Source: Jimgerdemannia flammicorona (Eukaryota; Mucoromycota; Endogonomycetes; Endogonales; Endogonaceae). From it: 60,286 nucleotides of DNA. The translations under genes were made by a program, and so were the position numbers. Where the stretch lies: positions 1 to 60,286 of the forward strand of contig RBNI01000017.1 of NCBI GenBank assembly GCA_003990745.1, in the 5' to 3' direction. This document shows positions 1 through 8,233 of the stretch, piece by piece. The notes beneath the pieces were generated by a model. The model was not told the DNA's origin. It saw only the letters and a list, made by a program, of their open reading frames with translations, and did no database searches. Within the stretch, counting starts at the first letter, position 1; each line of letters begins with the position of its first letter.

Positions 1-463
1 GATTGGCATAGTCCCGGATGCTCTCCTTGGACTTAATTCGAAGATTGAATAGTTGCGCCTTTAAGTGGAATCTGTTTGACGCGGATGCCTATTGATGGTG
101 ATTGCGTAAAATCTCCCAGGCTTCATTCACCATCGTAGCATTGATTACCAGCTTCATTTGCGCATTCAAAAGGGTGAACGTAATCTCTCTTAGCACTTTG
201 TGATCTTTCGCGGCATCGTATGTCGTTACTTGTGCCTGTGGCTTCCAGTAGTCCTCCAAACCGCATTCTTCAAGGAGATTCTTCATATGATATGCCCATA
301 TGGCATAGTCCTTACCGTCAAAGACAGGAATCGTCCTCTTTACTGTTGATGTTGGCACCACTGCCGGAATGTTTGTCATCATGGAAGCGAAACCCGTTCC
401 GGCTGTGTTTGTGTTACCAGGACTTGGCGGCGCGCTGCTAGCACTGCTTGAACTAGTAGCCAT
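1..463 (-). pseudogene. Ty1/copia Gag, N-terminal part, interrupted and cut by the window edge
   Basis: The frame starts with ATG at 461-463 and gives 124 residues before a TAG at 89-91. After a Ser/Ala/Pro-rich leader of about 45 residues it shows the Ty1/copia Gag pattern (DUF4219/UBN2 type): IPVFDGKDYAIWAYHMKNLL, then a helical stretch ending VNEAWEILRNHH. The same frame stays open past the TAG to the window edge (FHLKAQLFNLRIKSKESIRD), which is the usual continuation of this Gag, so the TAG looks like a single nonsense change rather than the natural end. A short LTR lies upstream at 660-794. The protease, integrase and RT parts would lie left of the window. The family call is fairly secure; whether the element was active is unknown. 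Confidence 0.72.
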
Positions 464-659
464 TGTATAGCGTAGTGTAGCATATGTGTAAGAGGAGTGT
501 ATAGCCGCTAACCAGGGCTCATAACCTGTTGTGGAATGTGGATTTTTGGAGAGAGCAGTGAACTGTTTATTGCTAATTCTTACGTGCTTTTATGCATTGC
601 AATTAGTGATGTTTACATGATGACGTAGTCAAGGAAGGCTGCACCACCATATATCGAGT

Positions 660-794
660 TGTAACCTACATATTTCAATAGTTTGTGAAATAACTGCTAT
701 CTGGGCTATACTATATTTGGGAATTGGATTCAGGTACTACGATCAAATGTCTTATTCTCCTGATTCATGTTACTAATTCAGATCAACCATCACA
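660..794 (-). repeat. short LTR (probably 5' LTR of the copia element)
   Basis: On the minus strand this 135-bp block starts TGTGATGG and ends GGTTACA, so it has TG...CA ends. It lies about 200 bp upstream of the copia Gag start, a normal leader length. Its TGTGATGG side (about 115 bp) closely matches the same side of the 419-bp LTRs at 30023-30441 and 36197-36614, which belong to a Ty3/gypsy element. It could therefore be an internally deleted solo LTR of that family instead of the copia LTR. Confidence 0.5.
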
Positions 795-1806
795 ATATAT
801 ACTATATTTACTCAATAGAGTTTTACCACTTACTATATAAGGAGATAATATTATCATTATTAATATAATAAATAAAGTAAAATCTATAATATTTGATCTA
901 AATTAGTAATAAAAATCAGGAGAGATATTTGATTATAGTATCTGAATTAAATTTTTAAATATAATATAGTATGAATTATAGTATTAGTTATCTAATTTTA
1001 TAAATATAGAATTCTATAAGATTATAATCAAGAATAAGTATAATCTCCTAAAGATTGATAAACTACTCTATCAGATTTTTAAGATCAAGATATTCTCTCT
1101 ACTAGATCTATAAAATAGATATCTTCAGATCCTCATTGATGAGAATAATGTAAAGAATTTAGTCTTCAGAATATAGTTTGGATATTACTAATTCTAGATC
1201 ATATCTTTAAGTTTAACCAATATCTCTACAATCTTTCAAAATCTTATGAATAATATATATCCTCAAACTATTACTCAATATATGTATTCTTATATATATT
1301 AATAATATCTTTATCTATAGCAAAATAATTGAGTTATATAACTCTTACTTTAGAAGTATACTGATCTTATTATAAGAATACTAGCTCTATATTAAGATAT
1401 ATAAGTACAAGTTCAATTAAAATTAAATTTAATAATGAAAATATATTATCTCAGCTAATGGTATTAATATAGACCTCTGAAAGATATCAGTCTTGTAAGA
1501 TATTCTCACTTTTACTATTCTTAAGCTCCTTTAGTACTTTTTAGAGATTGCAGCTTCTACTATTAGTTTATTTAGAAATACTCAGTAATTACTACTCTAC
1601 TCATTAGTATAAAATAAAAGAGAGTTAATATCAAGACTAAATAAACCTCTATCTATATTGCTACTATAGAATACCTTAAGAGGCTACTTACTAGGGTCTC
1701 TGTACTAATTGCACCAGCCTCAATCAGACTTTTTATATTGACTATAGATATATTAGATATTTTTATTGAAACTATACTCAGCCAAAAGGACTATCTAGTA
1801 GCCTAC
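795..1806 (+). pseudogene. decayed Ty3/gypsy RT-RNase H remnant, left half
   Basis: AT-rich DNA with many stops. Near its right end the plus strand can be read as an RNase H start (pattern LFILTIDILDIF...ILSQKDYLVAY, compare the usual F-x-V-x-x-D-A-S ... L-x-Q ... P-V-A-Y). The matching next segment lies at 9840-9930, on the far side of the complete element at 1807-9835, which therefore inserted into this older one. From 795 to about 1500 only AT-rich sequence with no readable frame is visible. Confidence 0.5.
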
Positions 1807-2014
1807 TGTTACATAGTGATCACTGAGTCCTTCAAATATGCCAGATTCTCTTCAAGGTGTATCTCTTAGACTAACTCAAGTTTGTTATAAGTAAGTTCTT
1901 ATTGGAGTGCCTTCCCAAGATCTTATAGTCTTCAAACATCTTATCTTTAAACTGTCTTATTATCTCTTAGATTGCTTGCAAGGAAGTGTGTGTATTGCAC
2001 TGAGAGGAACTGAC

Positions 2015-2048
2015 TTTATTTCAGAGGAAATAAGAGGGGATATTTATA
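2015..2048 (-). promoter_or_regulatory. LTR core promoter and poly-A signal
   Basis: On the minus strand TATAAATA (2048-2041) is followed about 25 bp later by AATAAA (2020-2015), a compact promoter plus polyadenylation arrangement expected at the U3/R border. The same pair occurs in the other LTR (TATA box 8474-8467). The transcription start has not been measured; placing R near 2015 is inference from spacing. Confidence 0.55.
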
Positions 2049-2149
2049 CAAAATATAATTCAATAGTTGCTAAGATATAAAGCTAAATATAAATTTCAAT
2101 AACTAAAACTACTAAGTTCCAGGGTCAGTACTGATGGTTGTACAGGTTC

Positions 2150-2345
2150 AGGATGCTGGTATAATTCAGTATCACATCAGAATACTGGTGCTGGAACAAT
2201 TTCATATCACCTCAGAATGCCAGTGCTGGCATTATCCTGTTACATGAGAATACCAGTGCTGGAACAATTTTGTGTCACCTCAGAATGCTAGTGCTGGCAT
2301 TATCCAGTGTTACATGAGAATACCAGTACTGGCATTATCCAGTGT
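2150..2345. repeat. tandem repeat inside the LTR U3
   Basis: About three units of roughly 65-70 bp, each with CCAGTGCTGG-type blocks separated by a CACCTCAGAATGC or TTACATGAGAATAC segment. The array recurs at about 8575-8770 in the partner LTR. It lies between the U3 reading frame and the TATA box, where enhancer repeats sit in many LTRs; that role is inference. Confidence 0.7.
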
Positions 2346-2355
2346 AATAAAGAAC

Positions 2356-3165
2356 TTAGAGCTGAAAGTTCAGGACCATGGGGACTTCATCATCATCATC
2401 ATCATCACTGAAGGAGATGAGATCTGCAAATTTGTCGTTTTCATGTGCTTCAATGTCATGTGGGATGACATCATCACTAATGACATCATCACATTCAGCA
2501 GCAGAGAAATCAGGAATAAGATCTGGAGCTCTCCAGTCTATGAGGTTCTCTTCCACAAAATAGGGGACAAATGTGGGGTCTTGGAGAGATCTAACCCAGA
2601 TGCTTGGGCCTTGGAATACTGAGATCAACCCTTGCAGGAATTGGTCTGGGTTGTCTTGGAGGATGGAGTGCCAGAAGTCTTCTACTTCATCACTATTGAG
2701 AGTGATAGTGAACTGGGCTTCTGTAGCTACCCTGGCTTCTAGTGCATTGATACAATGGGATGATAGGTCTCTGAAATCTGAGACTCTAACATACTCCAAG
2801 TTGGGGATCAACTATGGTATATGCCTGAAGATCTGATAGATCTTCTTAGCTGTTCTTGTTTCACGTATATCCATAGGAGTGGCATCTTGAAGCTCTTGAG
2901 TGCTGGCCTGTGGGAACTCCCAGCAGAGGAGGTTTTCTATTTCATACTCCTGCCACATTTGGAGGTATTTGGTAGCAATGGTGATCCTTGTTTCCATTTT
3001 ACGGCAGTAGAGGATAAAGTGATAGGGGTCTGCAGTACCAAGATTGACACTAGGAGTCCTTCTTGAGTGGGTCCTCATGGCTCTTCTGATATCTTGGAAC
3101 ATTCTTTCTTCAACTGAGATATCTTGGTGGTTCCTTGACCTTGAGGTTTGGTGGGCAGCAGGCAT
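2356..3165 (-). pseudogene. LTR-internal reading frame (U3 ORF), unknown protein, copy in the 3' LTR
   Basis: An ATG at 3163-3165 opens a frame ending at TAA 2356-2358. It is 269 codons long if one TAG at 2812-2814 is ignored; the partner LTR has TGG (Trp) there, so the stop is a G to A change. The N-terminal third is basic (RRAMRTHSRR), the middle is neutral with many aromatic residues (MWQEYEIENLL, DFWHSILQDNPDQFL), and the C-terminal part is acidic and ends with six Asp before a short hydrophobic tail. No family is recognised. There is no obvious signal peptide or long membrane segment. It lies wholly in U3 on the element's coding strand, so in this copy it would be the last frame of a genomic transcript. 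See the homologous frames at 8784-9593, 37401-38110 and 44780-45420. Confidence 0.6.
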
Positions 3166-3407
3166 TTCATTTGTGGTAAGTCTTTAAGCTATTTTGGGAT
3201 TGGTGGTTCTTGTTAGTTACTGCTACTATAGTTCCTTGATCCTTCTTTTATATTCTTCAGGATGCTTATACTGTGGTCACAATGACTCACAGTTGTTCAT
3301 CATTACTCATCCCATATGCCATATGATCTTCTTGTGTTCCAATCTGGTGGCTTGCAAGGAAAGGCTGTCTCTTGTGCTGATGTCATCATTCTGGGGTCAC
3401 TGTTACA

Positions 3408-3420
3408 TCTTTCTCCTGAA
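3408..3420 (-). promoter_or_regulatory. polypurine tract of gypsy copy 1
   Basis: Read on the minus strand the LTR-adjacent sequence is TTCAGGAGAAAGA, purine-rich and directly against the 3' LTR, as needed to prime plus-strand DNA. The copy at 37159-46086 has AGGAGGAAGA in the same place (44474-44483). Confidence 0.7.
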
Positions 3421-3744
3421 TAAGGATCTTCCTGAGCATCCTTATTCATTGGTCCAGTCCTGAAAAATTTGCTGATCCCATAACCTCTGGGAAGGGATCA
3501 TAAAGTGGTGTTTATTGGCTGGCATCTTCCCTTTGTATTTTGGCATGATGGTGAAGGGTCACTCTCTTCATATAGAGCAAGGGCCTGATTCTGATCTTGA
3601 CCAATCAGTTGATGGTTCGAACTCCTCTGACTTCGAAAGTCTCACAGATGAGTAGTTGCCAGTGCCATATCCCTTAGAGAATGGTCCAGACAGATAGCCT
3701 GCTGGTCATGGGACATGCTGTTACAATTCACGGACTAGAACCTC

Positions 3745-5391
3745 ATGAGTGATCATCATGTTTTACTTCTTTTGTATAGGTTTGTGGTACTTCTTGAGTC
3801 TGTTCCTGTGTACTGTAGTAGGCAGTATGGTCCCTGAGATTTTTCTAAGCCAGAAGGTGGTTCCCTTGATATCTTACACATAGAAGGGTCCTTCCCATTT
3901 GGGCTCCAGTTTTCACAACCATGAGGCTTCTACTATATTTTGATACAGAAGAACCTTTTCTCTGATTCAGATGGATTCTAGGGCCTTGTGATTCTTTTCC
4001 ACATTCTTCCTTGTCAGTGCTTGTGACTTGGTGATGTAATCTTCAGTCTTCTTCCTGATTTGGTGTAGTCTCCAGATTTCTGCATCAACCTGTCTCCAAG
4101 TTAGGTCTAGATTTGTAGCTGAGGTTCCATCAGGATCTTCTTTTCTGAAGAGCAGCTCTCTTGGGGTAAAGTGTGTGCTCTGTGACCATATGTCTCATAG
4201 GGCAGAGAGGGGGGTTGGGAGATAATTATCCCAATTTTCATATGTCTCTGAGATCTCCACTAGGATGTTCTTGAGGGTCTTGTTGGTTCTCTCTGTCTGT
4301 CCATTTCCTTGAGAGTGGTACGCAGTGGTCTTGTTGTGCTGGATCTTATATTTCTGACACATTATCTCATGAAATCTATTGACAAATTCTGTTCTGCAGT
4401 CTGTTGTGATTTGCTTTGTTGTCTTGTAGTGGAGATGATTTCTCAGTGCAGGAAGTCGGCTATAGAGAGGGCATTGGTTTCTTGTAATGCTCCTGCCTCT
4501 ATCCATTTGGTGAAGAGGTCTACAATAACTATAATATAGCATTTTCTGATAGTGTTACTATTAGTGGTCCAATGATATCCATTGTGATGTGGTAGAAGGG
4601 GATAGGCTCAATTTTTGATGACTCAGATGCCTGGTCTTGCTGATCTTATTTCTGTTTTTGGCACTTATCACACCCTTTGACAAATTGGTGTAGGTCTTCT
4701 TCTATCTTGGGCCACCATATGGTTCTTCTTACCTTGTCGTATGTATTGGTTCCTCCAAAGTGTCCTTGCTCATGTACTTCCTTCATTACTTGATACTTCT
4801 TGTGTTCGGGTATTACTAGCTTTCCTCCTTTTCTAAGTGTAGTGTTGTCTAGTTCAAACTATTTCTAAGTCCAGTCGATGATGTTGATTGTCCAGGGTTC
4901 GAGGTGGTTAGGCATCTTCCACTGCCCAAGATAGCTGATTAATCCATAGTATAGCTCCTTATTCATGTTAAATAGTCTTGATGGGGGTGTTTCGGAGTAT
5001 CCTTGAGAGTGCATCAGCATTGGTGTTGGTCTTTCCTGAGTAGTGCTTGACAGTACAGTCATACTCTTGTAGCCTGTAGATCTATCTGGCATATATTTCT
5101 TTGGGGTTCAGAGTGTGGAATAGCCAGGCAAGAGCAGAGTGGTCTGTTTGAATGGTGAAGTGTTTCCTGGCTAGGTAGTAGTGGAACTTGTCTACTGCCT
5201 AAACTACTGCTAAGTATTCGAGCTTGCATGACTCATGGTTCTGTTCTGCTCCCTGGGTACCTCAGCTTGCATAGGAGATGACATATTCATGTCCATCTTT
5301 CTTCTGAGCTAGGACTGCTCCAAGTCCTATAGCACTTATGTCTGTCTGCAGGATGAATTCTAGGTTCCAGTCTGGTCTTCTGAGGATAGGT
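3745..5391 (-). pseudogene. RNase H and integrase part of Pol, copy 1
   Basis: After the RT deletion the coding strand resumes with RNase H (LEFILQTDISAIGLGAVLAQ near 5350, then YLARKHFTIQTDHSALAW near 5150). An integrase zinc-binding region follows at about 4780-4640 (HEQGHFGGTNTYDK ... CDKCQKQK). The catalytic core ITTDCRTEFVNRF ... AYHSQGNGQTERTNKTLK (4400-4230) has the second Asp and the Glu of the DDE triad. A C-terminal tail without a visible chromodomain runs to about 3745. Several frames and stops are needed to read it. Confidence 0.82.
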
Positions 5392-6349
5392 GCTTGGTAT
5401 CACCAGTGTCAACTTCGTGGTAGTACTTGGGTTCTTGATTGTGGATATCCCTGAAGTCTGTAGCAAGTACTCCTTCATTCTGGTGCAAGATCTTGAGAAG
5501 TTGTTCCTCTAGGGGAAAGTTTTCTCCAATGGTATATATGTGTTTGTTCTGGTCCTTGTCTTTCTTGTACTTGAGTTTGGTAATCTTGGTAGCAGCATAG
5601 GCTCCTCTTCCAGTAGATCCAAAGCCTTGTTCTTCTCTCTTGGTCTTGATAAGTTTGATGGCTTCAATGATCTTAGGCTTCTTGATTTCGTGGATCAGCA
5701 TCTGGCCGATCCTATCATGCTTCTTGACTTCGAAAGGGGTGGTGTGGTTGTGATTTCTGACTATGAGAAAGATCTCACCAGTGTTATCAGGGTCAATTAC
5801 TCCTCCTTCAACTGAGATTTCGCTTTTGGCCAGACTGCTCCTGGTCTTGATAATTCTGGCATGGTTCTCTGATAGCTTGACTCCAATTCCAGTGACAAGT
5901 AGGGTGGTGGTTTGTGGTTTGAGGGTAGCATCTTGAATGCTGGCAAGGTCTATTCCTATAGCTCCTTCAGTCTTGTATTCTGGGATCTTGGCTTCAGGGT
6001 GAAACTTCTTGACCTTGAGGGTGATGTCTGATTCTTGTTCCTCCTCTTCATCACTGTCAGCTTGAAGCTCTGGGGGCTGGTCATCTTCTTTGGCTTTCCT
6101 TTTTGCTTCAGTGGCTTCTTGCTTGTGTTTCTGTTGGCAGATTTTCCTGACTTCACTGATACAGGACCAGCAGTCATTCAGGTGTTCAGAGCAGTACATC
6201 CTAGTACTATGGGGGCATCTTTCTTGAGAGGCATAGCCATCAATGATCTTATTGTACCACTGCTTATCTGTGAGCTTGGGTGTCTTGTTCTTGTTCTTGT
6301 TCACCAAGTGCATGAAGACCTCTGTGTCTTCTTCATCTCCTTCCTCCAT
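5360..6349 (-). CDS. dUTPase domain segment of the gypsy polyprotein (open for 329 codons)
   Basis: This is the longest open frame in any of the elements. Residues about 1-100 are a linker with a His/Cys-containing patch (CPHSTRMYCSEHLNDCWSC) that may bind metal, then a Glu/Lys-rich stretch. Residues about 125-260 carry the trimeric dUTPase motifs in order: GAIGIDLAS (motif 1), KTRSSLAKSEI (motif 2), GGVIDPDNTGEI (motif 3, catalytic Asp present but the usual Tyr is Asn), KHDRIGQMLIH (motif 4) and EEQGFGSTGRG (motif 5). dUTPase hydrolyses dUTP to dUMP and so limits uracil in newly made cDNA. Next comes the start of RT (ENFPLEEQLLKILHQNEGVLATDF), which stops abruptly at the deletion junction 5392-5397. 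It is part of a polyprotein, not a separate gene; the ATG at 6347-6349 is internal. Confidence 0.85.
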   Translation of the reverse strand: MEEGDEEDTEVFMHLVNKNKNKTPKLTDKQWYNKIIDGYASQERCPHSTRMYCSEHLNDCWSCISEVRKICQQKHKQEATEAKRKAKEDDQPPELQADSDEEEEQESDITLKVKKFHPEAKIPEYKTEGAIGIDLASIQDATLKPQTTTLLVTGIGVKLSENHARIIKTRSSLAKSEISVEGGVIDPDNTGEIFLIVRNHNHTTPFEVKKHDRIGQMLIHEIKKPKIIEAIKLIKTKREEQGFGSTGRGAYAATKITKLKYKKDKDQNKHIYTIGENFPLEEQLLKILHQNEGVLATDFRDIHNQEPKYYHEVDTGDTKHLSSEDQTGT

Positions 6350-6385
6350 GTCTGATAGAACTCCTTTGTAGACATTGATAGAGAC

Positions 6386-6853
6386 TCATACCTTTCTTCC
6401 TCTATAGTTGATCTGCATCTTCTGGGCATTGAGGTCAATGATGACCTTGGCCTTGTGAAGCCATTGGTTGCCAATGAGGATGTCATAGTTGGTGGTACTT
6501 ATAACAATCATATCTACTAGGATGGTATCTCCTTCTATCTTGATGGGGACTTCTCGGATTTTGCCAAGGGAGATAGCTTGTATACCATCTGCTGTAACAT
6601 AGACCATCTTGGTGGACTCTTCAATGTCCCAGCCTAGGCAGTCAATTGCCTTCTTACTCATGAGGCATCCTCCAGCACCGGTATCAATGATGGCATCAAA
6701 GATACAGTCTTCGATCTGACATGGGGTATAGGCTGAAATCTTGCGCTGGTCTTTGGATTCTTCACCTGAGTTCTCAGATTCTTTCTGTGCATTGTGAGCT
6801 TCTACAATCTTGTACTCTTGATTCTTGGCAGTAGTTGTAAGTCCTACTCTCAA
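6386..6853 (-). pseudogene. retroviral-type aspartic protease domain, copy 1
   Basis: This open segment of 155 codons shows the catalytic triad and flap region of pepsin-like retroelement proteases: CIFDAIIDTGAGGCLMS (catalytic Asp in DTGA), a central VTADGIQAISLG, and NYDILIGNQWLHK near the end, the usual I-L-G-x-x-W/F block. It would cut the Gag-Pol polyprotein. It is joined in frame to Gag upstream and to the dUTPase segment downstream once the TGA near 6386 is read as the Gln seen in the copy at 40640. Confidence 0.88.
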
Positions 6854-6964
6854 CTGCTGTCTGAAGGCAGGGACTTCAGCTAGTTGTCTAAAAGTAGCAT
6901 TGACCTTCTGTTCCTTGAGGTCCTTGTAGATATAATACTGATGGATCTTGGTCTTGCGCAGCTT

Positions 6965-8113
6965 CTATTCCTTCTTGCTTTCGCTTTCTTCTGAAACTGG
7001 AGTAGTGCCTTCAATAATTTGGCAGGCAGCTTCATCTAACTCTATGTCTTGATCAATCTCCTCAGATTGGGTCTTGCTTTGAATAGTGACAGCTGGGGTC
7101 TTCTTTGGTCTTCCAACTAGCTTACTGTTGCTCTTTTTGTCATAGAGCTTGGGCTGGGTTCTGGTACCTTCAGTAGCAGGGTAGAATTCAAGCTCCTCAT
7201 AGTATTCTTCATCATCAGTGTCACTAATCTCCTCGATGACTACTGCATTTGTTTGTTCTCTGGTTCTGCTAGTATTGCTTGGTTGGGCTTTACATCTTGT
7301 TTCAGTCATGCAATTCTTTGCATAATGGCCTTCTTCTCCACATCTGAAGTATGTAATATTGTGTTCTTCTGTAGTGGCTGCAAAACTCTGCACTGGTCTC
7401 CTGTTGGCACTTCGGACTTCTCTAACAACATCACTAAGGTGTGCAGTCATCTTGGCGAACTGCTTGGCAAGTTCTTTCACTGGGTCAGCTTTGGCTGTCT
7501 TGGGGGTAGGTGGGATTGGTTGTCTGTTTACAACTGTGGAAGGTAAGATACTAGTTGGCTTTGATGGCTCTATCTTGATGTCAGTTATTTTCTCCATTGA
7601 GTGTTTGGCTGAGTGTCTGGCAGTCCAATATCTCTATGCAAAGACCACTTTCTGATCAAGGGTCAGTGCAGCAGGGGTAGATCAGATTGCTAGGGCAATT
7701 TCAGGGTGAACTCCTTTGAGGAAGGTTGAATCTGCTATTTGTTCCTTGAGGTGGTCATCATCGCTAGCCAAGACAATCTAGTGGCAGATTTGGGTATAGA
7801 ATGAGTTGGGATCTTCACCAAGTCCCTGGTAGATAGTATTGAGTTGATCCTTGAGAGCTTGCTTAATCTCTTTGGTATAATATGTTGTTCTGAGAAAGAC
7901 CTTCATGTTGGCAAGTTTGGCTGTATCAGCATTAGCAATATTGACTACATTGAACTTATCTCTGGCACGTCCTCTGAGGCTGACTGGTGGAAGAGCCAAT
8001 TGAGCATCCACACTAAGGGCTCATATGGAGGTGAATTGTTCAAAGTCTTCAATGAAGGTCAGGATTGACTCTTCAGTAGTATATCCATAGAATGTGGGGA
8101 GACATATTTCCAT
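6965..8113 (-). pseudogene. Ty3/gypsy Gag, copy 1
   Basis: Start is ATG at 8111-8113 (MEICLPTFYGYTTEES). A capsid-like helical region around 8010-7780 contains VSLRGRARDKF, FLRTTYYTKEIKQAL and LNTIYQGLGEDPNSFYTQI. A nucleocapsid knuckle, YFRCGEEGHYAKNC, lies near 7300; its first Cys is already Tyr, one base from Cys by G to A, so it is a damaged CCHC. Stops at about 8025, 7778 and 7680 correspond to sense codons in the copy at 38910 onward. The terminal TAG near 6965 is CAG in that copy, so Gag ran straight on into protease without a frame change. Confidence 0.85.
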
Positions 8114-8213
8114 CTTGTCTTAAATTCTTACAGAGGTGACTCTTGTAGTCAGGGTAGTTGTTGTGGAGATTGTTCATTTTTCAGCTTGAAAGTGAGGGAT
8201 TCATCTTGAATCA

Positions 8214-8230
8214 CCAGCCAATGGGCACCA
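8214..8230 (-). promoter_or_regulatory. primer binding site of gypsy copy 1
   Basis: Three bases inside the 5' LTR the coding strand reads TGGTGCCCATTGGCTGG, which starts with TGG and would pair with the 3' CCA end of a tRNA. The same site occurs in the element at 30023-36614 (36177-36193) and, mutated, in the copy at 37159-46086 (38792-38808). All three therefore use one primer tRNA, which cannot be named by eye. Confidence 0.75.
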
Positions 8231-8233
8231 AGT

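Larger units (their letters stand above)
1807..3407 (-). repeat. 3' LTR of gypsy copy 1
   Basis: The LTR runs from TGTAACAG (3407 downward) to TGTAACA (ending at 1807) on the minus strand. From its 5' end it holds a reading frame (3165-2356), a tandem repeat (about 2345-2150), a TATA box (2041-2048) and an AATAAA signal (2015-2020). U3 is therefore about 1.35 kb, and R and U5 together only about 0.2 kb. A match with the LTR at 8234-9835 runs end to end. Confidence 0.93.

Noticed and set aside
2272..2836. Plus-strand ORFs in the LTR with Ser or Ile runs
   Set aside because: They are antisense to the U3 frame; the homopolymers come from the GAT repeat that codes poly-Asp on the other strand.
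3745..4200. Chromodomain at the integrase C-terminus
   Set aside because: No aromatic-cage pattern of chromodomains could be read in either long-LTR copy, so the element is not called a chromovirus.
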